NCBI GenBank assembly: GCA_016219225.1
Contig: JACRBX010000093.1
Coordinates: 1 to 58,044, forward strand
Reading direction: 5' to 3'
DNA: 58,044 bases
DNA from: Deltaproteobacteria bacterium
GTDB taxonomy: Bacteria; Desulfobacterota; RBG-13-43-22
The stretch's first letter is position 1, and every line of letters begins with the position of its first letter. Positions 24,994 through 33,796 of the stretch are shown in pieces. The position numbers and the translations under genes were made by a program. The notes under the pieces are model-generated. The model searched no databases and had not been told where the DNA came from. It worked only from the letters and a program-made list of their open reading frames with translations.

Positions 24994-26336
24994 CGAATCC
25001 TCTGCTCCCACAGGGGGCCGGTGATCCCTTTTTTATGAAGGCGTTCCATTAACCGTGCGGCATGGTTCCCCCCTGAACCAATGATCCAGTTCTCTCGACC
25101 CTCAGCCTTTTCTTCAACCAACCGTCGTATATCTTCGCTTGTAATTAAGCGGGACCGGTAGAACACCGGTTCAAGTAGATCGGCAGACTCCGTAATCTGG
25201 CCCTCTTGCAGGGCCAAATCATAAAGCTTGGTATGGGGATAAACCCTTATGCCGCAGAAAAAAAAGATGACGGTTCTGGCAAGCTTTTCGGCATTAAGTA
25301 GGGTCTCCCTGACGGTTTCTCGGGTCTCCCCCGGACCTCCCAGAAGGATATAATGGGCCACATGCAGGTCGGCATCCAGGGCTGACGTATGGGCCTCAAA
25401 AACCTGATCCACCCGGAAGGGCTTTTGGTAGGCGGTCAACATGGCATCGGAAAGCGACTCGGTCCCGAATTCGGCGTGGGTCATCCCGGCTTTATGAAGC
25501 CTTTGGTAATACCCTTGAGGCGCCTTGGTGGGTGTCAGGTAAGCCCCCCAAGGGATGGCTATCCCCCTTCGGGTGAAGGCCCCGGCCACCTCCAGGCTGT
25601 GGGTATAACTGCTGTTAAACACAGAATCGGTGACAAAAAGATACTCCGCACCGGCCTGCTCCAACTCTCTGGCCTGGTCCCCCACCTCGTCGGCTGAGAT
25701 AAACCGTAAATTCCTTCCGTCGATATGAGGATAGGTGCAGTAGATACACTGATAGGGACATCCCCGTTTCGTCTGCAGGTTCATCATGCCGCCGTGGGTT
25801 ATGTAAAATTGGGTCATCTCGTCGGATGCCCTGGCTCTCTTAAAAGGGATTTCCCAAGGGGGAGGAAAGGCTTCTGGGGTGTCCCCGGAAACAATGCCCG
25901 GAAGGTCGGAAACCCTTTCTCCTGATTCAAGGGCATCAAGAAGAAGAGACAACCGTTCTCCTTCACCGACAATTCCGTAGTCCGCCTTCAAGAGGTCCAT
26001 AATTTTTCCGGGGAAAATGGTGAATCCGCTTCCGCCGAGGACGATGGGTGCCCGGGAATGTTCCCGGATGGTATCGACCAGATCCTGATATTTTTTTAAA
26101 AAACTCCGGGTATTCGTTACTTCCACATTGTCAATGTTGCGGAGCGAGATACCAATCAGGTGAGGGGTAAAGTCCAAAATGATTTTTTTAAGCCTCTCGA
26201 CTTCCCTGACGATGTTGGTGTCAATGATCTTAACGGTGTGTCGCTTTGATATGGCGCCGGCCACATATTCAAGCCCCAAGGGATATACGAAGTAGGGGAC
26301 CCTAACCGTATTGGCTGAAATCAGGAGAACCTTCAT
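24990..26336 (-). CDS. B12-binding-type radical SAM protein of lipid clusters
   Basis: An N-terminal B12-binding-type Rossmann domain (residues 1-150, KVLLISANTVRVPYF, then GGSGFTIFP and GEGE) precedes the radical SAM domain with RGCPYQCIYC (Cys193, Cys197, Cys200). The arrangement resembles the B12/radical SAM proteins found in fatty-acid-type clusters proposed for ladderane lipids in anammox bacteria and present in some Desulfobacterota. Such enzymes can methylate, rearrange or cyclise unactivated carbon. It is third in the unit, co-translated with the kinase fusion and four bases after the LpxL-like gene. The reaction is unknown. Confidence 0.85.
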   Translation of the reverse strand: MKVLLISANTVRVPYFVYPLGLEYVAGAISKRHTVKIIDTNIVREVERLKKIILDFTPHLIGISLRNIDNVEVTNTRSFLKKYQDLVDTIREHSRAPIVLGGSGFTIFPGKIMDLLKADYGIVGEGERLSLLLDALESGERVSDLPGIVSGDTPEAFPPPWEIPFKRARASDEMTQFYITHGGMMNLQTKRGCPYQCIYCTYPHIDGRNLRFISADEVGDQARELEQAGAEYLFVTDSVFNSSYTHSLEVAGAFTRRGIAIPWGAYLTPTKAPQGYYQRLHKAGMTHAEFGTESLSDAMLTAYQKPFRVDQVFEAHTSALDADLHVAHYILLGGPGETRETVRETLLNAEKLARTVIFFFCGIRVYPHTKLYDLALQEGQITESADLLEPVFYRSRLITSEDIRRLVEEKAEGRENWIIGSGGNHAARLMERLHKKGITGPLWEQRIR

Positions 26337-26339
26337 GGG

Positions 26340-27293
26340 TTAGATGCCTTCCATCGTTTCCCGAGATCGGGGTCTCAAGGCCGGGCTTAAACTTCCCCGT
26401 GGCCCGGCAGGAGGTCGAAAGAAAGGCTCAAAGATATACCACTGAAAAGGGTGTTGCCGGACCATCTCTTCCAGGGCGGCGGCATAAATCTGAGCGCTAC
26501 CTTGAAGGGCTATTTTTCGTTCCGTACGGGAGAGGGCCTTGACCTCCAGAGGAGGAGAGATGATGACCCGCTGCCCTCCCCTCATGTCCCGAAAGGTAAA
26601 CAGAATGAAGAGGGGTGCCCCCGAGACCAGGGCCAGAAGATGGGGGCCTGAGGGCAGGGCCACTTCCCGGTCAAAGAACCTCACCGGCAGCAGGGATCGT
26701 TGCTGGGTCCAAACCAAATCACCGGCCAAGGACACGATTCCCCCTTCCCGGATAAACTTAATCGCCTCCAATCCGTCTAAAAGTGAATCATCCTTTCCTG
26801 TAGCAACCAGAATGGTGATCCCCCGGGCCTTGAGGGCTTCACGCTGATCACGGGCCACTTGTTTGGCCTCTTTTTCTCCCATGATCATGAGATGCTTAAG
26901 TCCAACCTCCTGGAAACCTCGCGCCGCAATCTCAAAACTACCCAGGTGAGACATTAGGATTATCCCTCCCCGGCCGCTTCGGGCGGCTTCGAGTACTCCT
27001 TCACTTCCTTGGGTTGAAATAGAACCCTTTTTCTTCCCGCCGAAATCGATCCGGTCCCCAAAGGTAGCGGCGAAGGAGTGGAACTGACGCCAGGCACAAA
27101 AAAGATAGTACCAGGCCCTTCTATCAGGAAAAATCCCCTGATAAAGGCGGATACTCGATCGCCTTTTGGAGGGATAAAACAGAAAGTATCCGGTGGCAAT
27201 CCACCAGGCAAAGAATCGGACAGGCCAGGAGCTCAAAAAAAGGGATATCTTTTTCAGCATCTTGAGAAAGGATGCCTTCATAACACCTCTCAA
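26340..27293 (-). CDS. LpxL/HtrB-like acyltransferase
   Basis: A 317-residue membrane-anchored acyltransferase. The HxxxxE catalytic motif is SHLGSFE (His116, Glu121) and a hydrophobic stretch at residues 18-40 anchors it. Lipid A late acyltransferases and the acyltransferases of aryl polyene clusters share this fold. It probably transfers the special acyl chain to a glycolipid or other acceptor at the inner membrane. The start may be the ATG at 27281 instead. Confidence 0.85.
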   Translation of the reverse strand: MRGVMKASFLKMLKKISLFLSSWPVRFFAWWIATGYFLFYPSKRRSSIRLYQGIFPDRRAWYYLFCAWRQFHSFAATFGDRIDFGGKKKGSISTQGSEGVLEAARSGRGGIILMSHLGSFEIAARGFQEVGLKHLMIMGEKEAKQVARDQREALKARGITILVATGKDDSLLDGLEAIKFIREGGIVSLAGDLVWTQQRSLLPVRFFDREVALPSGPHLLALVSGAPLFILFTFRDMRGGQRVIISPPLEVKALSRTERKIALQGSAQIYAAALEEMVRQHPFQWYIFEPFFRPPAGPRGSLSPALRPRSRETMEGI

Positions 27294-27358
27294 CGAACCT
27301 GGATCGCTTGTCTCAAGACTAATAGATCTCCGGCATTAAGGGGTTGTTCCATCCCGTC

Positions 27359-27745
27359 TTAGCCGGTCCCTTCTTCTTTGACTTTCAAATACCCCTGGAC
27401 AACGAGTTTGCCCTGACAGGTTATCTCAAAATCCAATTTGGCCTCAGAATCGCTTGGCATGGCAGCTACAGAAATACATAGTTCTTCATCCGGAAGAACC
27501 ACCAGTTTAAACCTTACTCTGGAAAAACCGAAAACCTCAAGAAGCCTTTCGTTTTCAACGGCTTGCCTTTTCACCATTTCAGACGCCAAGGCCAGGAGGG
27601 CCACCCCGGGTACCAAGGGGGTTTTTTCGAAGTGCCCAGAGAACCACCCCGAGAAGGGTTCGAATCGCGCCCTGGATTCCCACCGCCCTTCAGGGGTAAT
27701 CCAGGGTTTCTCAAGAGGTAACCAATCATCCGGGAAGGTAGACAT
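27359..27745 (-). CDS. FabZ/ApeI-like hotdog protein with altered active site
   Basis: A 128-residue hotdog with the FabZ-type loop SGHFEKTPLVPGVALL. The histidine is in place, but the acidic residue expected three or four positions after PGV (E in FabZ, D in ApeI-type enzymes) is replaced by hydrophobic residues (PGVALLALASE); a Glu appears only further along the helix. It may be a dehydratase with a shifted acid, an isomerase, or a non-catalytic partner. It is the first gene of the eight-gene minus-strand unit, behind a leader of about 200 bases. Confidence 0.75.
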   Translation of the reverse strand: MSTFPDDWLPLEKPWITPEGRWESRARFEPFSGWFSGHFEKTPLVPGVALLALASEMVKRQAVENERLLEVFGFSRVRFKLVVLPDEELCISVAAMPSDSEAKLDFEITCQGKLVVQGYLKVKEEGTG

Positions 27746-27784
27746 CGGGTTTCAAATTCTATGGCACGTAGTTTGCCATCATCT

Positions 27785-27832
27785 GGACAGGTCGGATCTT
27801 TGAAATTTTATTGTTTACAGAAAGACCTGTCC
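27785..27832 (-). promoter_or_regulatory. Perfect 9-bp dyad in the 5' leader of the minus-strand unit
   Basis: GGACAGGTC (27785-27793) and GACCTGTCC (27824-27832) are exact reverse complements separated by 30 bases. They lie between the promoter and the first gene, so they could form a leader hairpin or bind a dimeric regulator. Confidence 0.45.
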
Positions 27833-27958
27833 CGAATTCCCAAGCGGTGAACTACATCAAAGCGTCAAAGCTGCCCAAAACTAACTCTCTGATTTTCCGT
27901 CGTTTTCATTATTTATAGAAAATTCCCTAAATTTTTAATTCAGGATAAAAAGAAATAA

Positions 27959-27987
27959 ATCCTATCTATAACCATTGGCATTGTCAA
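27959..27987 (-). promoter_or_regulatory. Promoter for the eight-gene minus-strand unit
   Basis: TTGACA (27987-27982) and TAGGAT (27964-27959) on the minus strand with a 17-base spacer. Transcription would start about 200 bases before the first gene. The 400-base gap 27746-28146 thus holds divergent promoters and the leader dyad. Confidence 0.5.
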
Positions 27988-28016
27988 TATAAAATAAACA
28001 ATTTGCTTGTTTTCCC

Positions 28017-28046
28017 TTGACCCCGGTTTCCTTTCCATCTTATAAT
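28017..28046 (+). promoter_or_regulatory. Promoter for the nine-gene plus-strand unit
   Basis: TTGACC (28017-28022) and TATAAT (28041-28046) with an 18-base spacer, 100 bases before the ACP gene. Confidence 0.6.
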
Positions 28047-28146
28047 CCTCCTCAATTAAAAGAAGCCCACCTAAGATAATAATTAAAACCAGGCGATTCC
28101 CTGCCGATCCCTATAAAGAAGAACCAATAATAAAATAAGGAGGCTA

Positions 28147-28422
28147 ATGATGCCTAAACGCGATGAGATAGAAGGCATTATTGAAAGAGTAACCCAAGTC
28201 ATTATTTTTGAACTCAAGCTGGAAGACGTTACGGTAGAGACATTCAATCCCGATATGGACCTGATTGACGAACTTGGGATTGATAGTATGGACTTGGCTA
28301 CGGTAGCCTTGGTATTGCAGGATGAGTACAAAATTGTAATCGACGAAGATGATTATCCCAAATTGAAGACCATTCGCCTGATCGCCGAATATGTTGAAGA
28401 AAAAATGGCCGCCCGGAGTTAA
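28147..28422 (+). CDS. Acyl carrier protein
   Basis: A 91-residue acidic carrier with the phosphopantetheine site GIDSMDLATV (Ser47), preceded by a strong ribosome site AGGAGG. Two ATG codons in tandem (28147, 28150) give alternative starts. It opens the long plus-strand unit with two radical SAM proteins and two ketosynthases, so it may carry a different intermediate from the other two ACPs. Confidence 0.9.
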   Translation: MMPKRDEIEGIIERVTQVIIFELKLEDVTVETFNPDMDLIDELGIDSMDLATVALVLQDEYKIVIDEDDYPKLKTIRLIAEYVEEKMAARS

Positions 28423-28482
28423 TCTTCCAACAGCTCAATCCCGGTGTTGGCCCTTGGCCAATTAACGGGGAGGAACGCATTT

Positions 28483-29553
28483 ATGACCCTTACCCATACG
28501 GCATCCCTTGATCAAGGCAAACCGAAATTTTCCGAACTTCTCGCCCAGCCGGAAGTGAGGCAGCGGTGGGAAAAAGTCCGGAAATATTTTTTTCTCCGGG
28601 AATCCACCTACGACATGAGCAACCGCTGCAATCTCCGTTGTGACGGCTGCTATTATTATGAAGGTGAAAAACAATTCGCCGTGGAAAACAGCTCGGTCGA
28701 GGCCTGGCGGCAACTGATGAGAGACGAGAAAAAACGGGGCATCACCTACGTCGTCCTGGCCGGGGCCGAACCGTCGCTCGTGCCGGAGCGGTTGGAGGTT
28801 TGTTTTCAGGAAATCCCCTTGGGGAGCATTGCCACCAACGGCTTAAAAAAAATTCCGGAATCCGTGGGTTACAAGATCCACATTTCCGTCTGGGGCAATG
28901 ATGAGACCAGCTTCCGGGTGCGCAAGGCCAAGGACCTTTTAATAAAACAAATTGATAATTATCGCAATGACCCCCGGGCCGTTTTTGTCTATACCTTTAC
29001 CCGAAATAATATCGATGAAGTCCGGGAAGTTGCCGGGGGGCTGGTTGCCGAAGACTGCCGATTGACCTTTAATGTGTTTTCTTCTCCGGTAGGGTATGCC
29101 GGACCGCTGCGCCATGACGAAGAATCGCTTAAGCGCGTTCAAGCCGCCATGATGGCCCTTTTGGAGCACTATCCCCAAAATGTGCTTTTCTCGGCTTATA
29201 ATGCCATGGCCCATACGCATAAAAGCAGCTTGCATGATCTTTACACCTGTCTGTATCCCCGTCAGAACCGCTCCCAGGACCTGGGGCTGGGACGGTCTTT
29301 TCGGCAATACCGGGCGGATTTAAACTGGGACCGTTCGGCGGCCTGTTGCGTGCCGGACACCGACTGCGCCGACTGCCGTCATTATGCTTCCGGTTCGGCG
29401 GTCGTCACCGCCCGCCTTTTCCGCCATGCCCAGGAATCGGCCACGTTTAAATCCTGGCTGGATTATGTGGACACCTATTTGGCGGTCTGGGTGATGGGCT
29501 ATCCAAAAGGGGAGAATCTTTGCGCGGAGCCGGTGAGCCCCCCGGGGACTTAG
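28483..29553 (+). CDS. Radical SAM protein with C-terminal CC..C..C motif (paralogue 1)
   Basis: A 356-residue radical SAM enzyme from the ATG at 28483 (GGAGG upstream). The cluster motif NRCNLRCDGC has Cys49, Cys53 and Cys56. A second cysteine group near the C-terminus, ACCVPDTDCADC, resembles an abbreviated SPASM-like site and may bind an auxiliary iron-sulfur cluster. It has no B12 domain. It is clearly paralogous to the next radical SAM gene (same motif order, same C-terminal cysteines). It follows the ACP, so the substrate may be an ACP-bound chain. The reaction is unknown. Confidence 0.85.
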   Translation: MTLTHTASLDQGKPKFSELLAQPEVRQRWEKVRKYFFLRESTYDMSNRCNLRCDGCYYYEGEKQFAVENSSVEAWRQLMRDEKKRGITYVVLAGAEPSLVPERLEVCFQEIPLGSIATNGLKKIPESVGYKIHISVWGNDETSFRVRKAKDLLIKQIDNYRNDPRAVFVYTFTRNNIDEVREVAGGLVAEDCRLTFNVFSSPVGYAGPLRHDEESLKRVQAAMMALLEHYPQNVLFSAYNAMAHTHKSSLHDLYTCLYPRQNRSQDLGLGRSFRQYRADLNWDRSAACCVPDTDCADCRHYASGSAVVTARLFRHAQESATFKSWLDYVDTYLAVWVMGYPKGENLCAEPVSPPGT

Positions 29554-29579
29554 CTTGATAGTATAGGAAATTCCTTTTT

Positions 29580-29657
29580 GGACGCAGATGAACGCAGATT
29601 GCCAGGATTTTGAATATAAAGAGAGTTATCTGCGGGTATCGGCGAAAATCGGCGTCC
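29580..29657. repeat. Imperfect inverted repeat ('gacgcagatgaacgcagat' type)
   Basis: The left arm (29580-29599, ggacgcagatgaacgcagat) and right arm (29628-29657, atctgcgggtatcgg...ggcgtcc) are imperfect reverse complements. It lies between the two radical SAM paralogues inside the unit and could attenuate transcription. Confidence 0.6.
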
Positions 29658-29710
29658 TAATTTAAGGCGGAAAAAATAAAAATAAACGGACCCTGTAAAA
29701 GAAAAACTTC

Positions 29711-30709
29711 ATGAAGACCGTAAGTTCATTGCTGGATCACGAATGGCATGACCGATACAGACGGATCACCAATCTGAACATCCGCAGTTCCATATACGAT
29801 GTCACCAACCGGTGCAATTTGCGCTGTCAGGGCTGCTTTTTCTTTTCTTCCAACCAACACCAGGCCGCCCCGGAAGAAATGGACCTCACGAAGTGGGAAG
29901 CGTTTATCGACCGCGAAAAGGAACGGGGCGTAAATCTGGCCATACTGATTGGGGGCGAACCGACCCTTACCCTGGATCGGGTCGAGGCTTTTTATAAACG
30001 TCTTCCGACGTATTGCGCCACCAACGGCTTGATTAAAATCCCCCGCGATAAGTTTCCCGACCTGATGGTCGGTATTTCGCTCTGGGGCAGCGCCGAAGAC
30101 GAAAAGATCCTTCGCGGCCGCGACACCTTTGCTATATCGAGTACGCATTATGCCGGAGACGATTATACCTATTATCTGTACACCATTACGCCGCGGCAAG
30201 TGGGGAAGGTTGAAGCCACTGTTAAAAGAATTGCCGACGCGGGTCTGAAGGTCCATTTCCAGTTGTTATCCAATGACGAAGGCGCGGAAGGCTTTTACTG
30301 GAAGGAAAGGGAGTTGGAGGAACTGCGCCAGGAAATGGATGAGCTGTTGGATCAATACCCCCGGACGATCATTTCCAGTAAGTATTATCATAAGATCATC
30401 ACCACAGGAAGGATGATGGGGCGGCCCTTTGGCTGGGAGGAATGCCCTTCCGTGACCGAATCCCTGGACCATCGAAGCCCCCAACCTCGTCGCTTGATCC
30501 ATTTCGTCCGCTGGGCTTCCGATTTAAAGACCGTCCATCGCTGCTGCACTTCGGCCACACGGGATTGCACTACCTGCAAGGATGGCGCAGCGCACATGAG
30601 CTGGGTCATGGTCAATAAGCGGGAACACATCCGGTCGCCCCAAGACTTACAAAACTGGATCGAAGTTTATGAAATGTTTGCCAAGCTTTATCGCTTTATT
30701 CCCTGGTGA
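29711..30709 (+). CDS. Radical SAM protein with C-terminal CC..C..C motif (paralogue 2)
   Basis: A 332-residue relative of the preceding radical SAM protein. The cluster motif NRCNLRCQGC has Cys35, Cys39 and Cys42, and the C-terminal group is RCCTSATRDCTTC. The region GGEPTLTLDRVE matches the GGE motif that binds SAM; in paralogue 1 this is AGAEPSL. Tandem placement suggests gene duplication and successive steps or a heteromeric enzyme. Substrate unknown. Confidence 0.85.
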   Translation: MKTVSSLLDHEWHDRYRRITNLNIRSSIYDVTNRCNLRCQGCFFFSSNQHQAAPEEMDLTKWEAFIDREKERGVNLAILIGGEPTLTLDRVEAFYKRLPTYCATNGLIKIPRDKFPDLMVGISLWGSAEDEKILRGRDTFAISSTHYAGDDYTYYLYTITPRQVGKVEATVKRIADAGLKVHFQLLSNDEGAEGFYWKERELEELRQEMDELLDQYPRTIISSKYYHKIITTGRMMGRPFGWEECPSVTESLDHRSPQPRRLIHFVRWASDLKTVHRCCTSATRDCTTCKDGAAHMSWVMVNKREHIRSPQDLQNWIEVYEMFAKLYRFIPW

Positions 30710-30775
30710 ACGCCAAGGAGCCTCAGCAACCTGCCTTTGTCGGCACCGTCATAAACTTTCATCAGGGAACCCCAT

Positions 30776-32026
30776 ATGATTTCAAAAAAAGCCGTCATTA
30801 TAGGGTATGATGCCGTTTCTCCTTTAGGTCTTGATTGGGAAGTCCAGTGGGAACGGGCCGTCCGGGGGGAGTCCGGTATCGGACCATTGTCCCGATTTCC
30901 CCTGAGCCCCGATTTCCCGGTCCGGGTGGCCGGTGAGGTGGCACCCATCGATCCGAATCCTTATCCCTTTTTACGGCCCAGGGAAATGGTCCATTGGTCA
31001 TCTCCCATTTTCCCGTATGCCCTGCTGGTGGTGCACCGGGCCCTGCTTAAAAGCGGTATCGAGATTACGCCCGAAATCGCCCCGCGGGTGGCGGTCACCT
31101 TCAGCACCGCCGTGGGCGGGCTGGATGCGGTTTTACAAGCCGACCGACTGATGGTATCCGAAAGGAAAATGCCCCATCCCTTTACCAATCCCAATTCCTG
31201 CATTAATATGGTCGGTGGCCGGGTCTCCGTACTCACCGGCGCTACCGGGCCCATCTGTTCCACGATTACGGCTTGTGCCACTGGAATCCATTCCCTGATC
31301 ATGGGTGAACTCCTCCTGCAACGAGGTCTGGCCGATGTGGTTATCGCAGGGGCCGTTGATTTCCCTTTGGTTGAACCGATCGTCGCCGGATTTGCTACCA
31401 TGAACGGGGCCTACCGTCCCAAAGAAGGCCAGCCCCAGGAGGCGCCGGAAAAAACCAGCCGGCCTTTTTCAGCCCACAGAAGGGGCTTTGTCGTTTCCGA
31501 AGGGGCCGGATGCCTTATTTTGACCACGGCCGAATTTGCTAAAACCTACGGGCTCAAAGCACCGATTGAAATGGCCGGTTATGGAATGACCTCGGATGCC
31601 GCCCACTTTGTCTCTCCCAATTTGCAGACGGTCCAAAGGTGTATCGGGCAAGCCGTTGACAATGCCGGCTTGCAGCCCTCGGATATCGATGCCGTTAATG
31701 CCCACGCCACCTCCACTAAGGTGGGCGATAAAGTGGAGGCCGATGCTCTGCGCCAGGTCTTCGGCAAAACCCTGCCGCCGGTATCGGCCAATAAATCCCA
31801 GTTGGGCCATGCCATGGGGGCTTCCAGCGCCATCGAGGCTATCTTCGCCATAGAAGGATTGCTCCGGGAGACCCTGCTGCCTACCATTAATTACAATCCC
31901 GACCCGGCCATTGAAATCGATTGTGTGGCCGAGGGGGCCAGGAAGTTCAAGGGGGAATTTGTTTTGAAAAATGCCTTTGGTTTCGGCGGATGTAATGCCT
32001 CTCTGATTTTACGCCGGCTGATATAA
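30776..32026 (+). CDS. Beta-ketoacyl-ACP synthase (FabF type), first of a tandem pair
   Basis: An active condensing enzyme of 416 residues: ITACATGIHSL with Cys167, NAHATSTKVGD and ANKSQLGHAMGASSA hold Cys, both His and Lys. The N-terminal half is unusual for FabF (PFLRPREMVHWSSPIFPY) and is shared with the next gene, so the two are a tandem pair of related KSs, possibly a heterodimer. It lies 66 bases after the radical SAM gene. Confidence 0.9.
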   Translation: MISKKAVIIGYDAVSPLGLDWEVQWERAVRGESGIGPLSRFPLSPDFPVRVAGEVAPIDPNPYPFLRPREMVHWSSPIFPYALLVVHRALLKSGIEITPEIAPRVAVTFSTAVGGLDAVLQADRLMVSERKMPHPFTNPNSCINMVGGRVSVLTGATGPICSTITACATGIHSLIMGELLLQRGLADVVIAGAVDFPLVEPIVAGFATMNGAYRPKEGQPQEAPEKTSRPFSAHRRGFVVSEGAGCLILTTAEFAKTYGLKAPIEMAGYGMTSDAAHFVSPNLQTVQRCIGQAVDNAGLQPSDIDAVNAHATSTKVGDKVEADALRQVFGKTLPPVSANKSQLGHAMGASSAIEAIFAIEGLLRETLLPTINYNPDPAIEIDCVAEGARKFKGEFVLKNAFGFGGCNASLILRRLI

Positions 32027-32042
32027 GGATGAGCGGGAACAC

Positions 32043-33308
32043 ATGAAGCCACCCAAAAATAGAAAAGTATTTGTCGTCGGTTACGGGACGGCCACCCCCC
32101 TGGGGAGCACCTTTGAAAAGACCTGGAAGCGGGCCATCCGGGGAGAGGCCGGTTTCCGGAAGGTGACCCGTTGTCAGGTGGAATCCGCTTGCGACATTGT
32201 CGGTGAGATCCCGGACTGGAATCCTTTGGATCTTGACTTTATCGATGCCAAAGAAATCTACAATTGGAATGCCGCTTTTATCATCCTGACCATGGCGGTT
32301 TGCCAGGAGGCCCTGGAAAATTCAGGGATTACCATAGATGACCGGATTGCCCCGCGGATGGCCTGCCTCATCGGTTCGGCTTTAAACGGTCCGGATGCCT
32401 TTCGCCTGGCCATGCACGACTTGAAAGACCGGGGCCCGCTTCGGGTAAGCCCTTATCTGCTGCCTAATTTGTGCGCCAATGTGCCTTCCGGAAAGGCCGG
32501 GATGCTCCTGAAATTTACCGGACCGATTTTTTCACCTCAGGGCGCCTGTGCCTCGGGCAACCATGCCATCGGTCTCGGGGCCAGATTGATCCGGGATGGG
32601 GATTGCGATTTTGTCCTGGCCGGTGGCGTCGACGCCCCAATTTTGCCGGAATTGATCCACGGTTTTGCCAATATGAACGCCACCATCAAGGTGCATCCCG
32701 AAGACCGCGCTTATGCGGACCCGGCCCAGGCTTCCCGTCCTTTCAGCGGCGACCGCAAAGGCTTTGTTCTCTCGGAAGGGGCCGGCGTGGTGGTCCTGGC
32801 GGCCGAAGAACTGATCAAGGCTTACGGCCTAAAGGCCAGGGCCGAAGTTTTGGGGGTCGGCTGGAGTTCGGATGCTTATCATTACACCAGCCCCAATCCG
32901 GTAACCATAGTCCGGGCCATCCGGGAAACCATCGAAGACGCCGGCCTGCAACCAGCAGACATCCACTATATCAATGCCCACGGCACTTCCACCCCCAAGG
33001 GGGACCGTACGGAAATAAAGTGTCTGAGGGAGGTCTTTGGTAAAACAATCGAAAAAATCCCGGTTTCTTCCAATAAATCCCAGTTGGGACACACCCTGGG
33101 GGCCACGGCGGCCATTGAAGCCGCTTTGACCATCGAGGCCATGGGGAAAGGGCTCATTTTGCCGACCATCAATCATCTTCCCGACCCCGATTTTCCGGAT
33201 ATCGATGTGGTGCCCAATGTCCTCCGGAAAAAGAAGGTTGAGATTGCCCTTTCCAATGCCTTTGGTTTTGGCGGGACCAACTGCTGTGTGATTTTCAGGG
33301 GGGTGTGA
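32043..33308 (+). CDS. Beta-ketoacyl-ACP synthase (FabF type), second of a tandem pair
   Basis: 421 residues with a complete active site: QGACASGNHAIG with Cys169, NAHGTSTPKGD and SNKSQLGHTLGATAA. It shares N-terminal style with the preceding KS. Unlike the other pairs in the cluster, both members keep the nucleophile, so each could catalyse condensation. It ends two bases before the thioesterase start. Confidence 0.9.
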   Translation: MKPPKNRKVFVVGYGTATPLGSTFEKTWKRAIRGEAGFRKVTRCQVESACDIVGEIPDWNPLDLDFIDAKEIYNWNAAFIILTMAVCQEALENSGITIDDRIAPRMACLIGSALNGPDAFRLAMHDLKDRGPLRVSPYLLPNLCANVPSGKAGMLLKFTGPIFSPQGACASGNHAIGLGARLIRDGDCDFVLAGGVDAPILPELIHGFANMNATIKVHPEDRAYADPAQASRPFSGDRKGFVLSEGAGVVVLAAEELIKAYGLKARAEVLGVGWSSDAYHYTSPNPVTIVRAIRETIEDAGLQPADIHYINAHGTSTPKGDRTEIKCLREVFGKTIEKIPVSSNKSQLGHTLGATAAIEAALTIEAMGKGLILPTINHLPDPDFPDIDVVPNVLRKKKVEIALSNAFGFGGTNCCVIFRGV

Positions 33309-33309
33309 G

Positions 33310-33789
33310 TTGCGTCCCAAACCCTTCCGGCCGGAACCTTTCAATAATGATCCCCGTTATGTCCGGGACCAGACCACCGGGTTGATCTGGCACCGTACAA
33401 CCTATCGCACCCTGTATGCCGACACGGATCGGTCGGGGATGGTGTATCATTCCAATTACCTGCGCTATTTCGAATTCGGACGGACCTCTTTGATGCGCGA
33501 TGCGACTTACCCTTATAAGGAAATCGAAAAAAGCGGCTTTGTCTATCCCATTATCGATATGGGCGTTACCTATTATCATCCCCTGGTCTACGATGATCTG
33601 ATGCACATCCAGACCCGACCGACCCAGTTGGAGCGGGTGCGCCTGCAGTTTGACTATCTGATCACCCATGCCGAAAAAGGACAGATCATTTGCATGGGAT
33701 TTACGAAACACTGCGCTTTGAATTCAACCGGCACTCCCGTGGCCGTGGATACCAAGACGGTCCAGCTTTGGAAGACATTCCCCAGGTAG
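33310..33789 (+). CDS. YbgC-type acyl thioesterase
   Basis: A 159-residue hotdog thioesterase. The family motif YADTDRSGMVYHSNYLRYFE, with the catalytic Asp, lies near residues 36-55. The start is a TTG two bases after the KS stop, with a G-rich stretch (GGGGGG) upstream that may act as ribosome site; no better start is available. It is the second thioesterase in the cluster. Together they suggest that at least one free acid or a transfer step is part of the pathway. Confidence 0.8.
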   Translation: MRPKPFRPEPFNNDPRYVRDQTTGLIWHRTTYRTLYADTDRSGMVYHSNYLRYFEFGRTSLMRDATYPYKEIEKSGFVYPIIDMGVTYYHPLVYDDLMHIQTRPTQLERVRLQFDYLITHAEKGQIICMGFTKHCALNSTGTPVAVDTKTVQLWKTFPR

Positions 33790-33796
33790 ATCCCCA

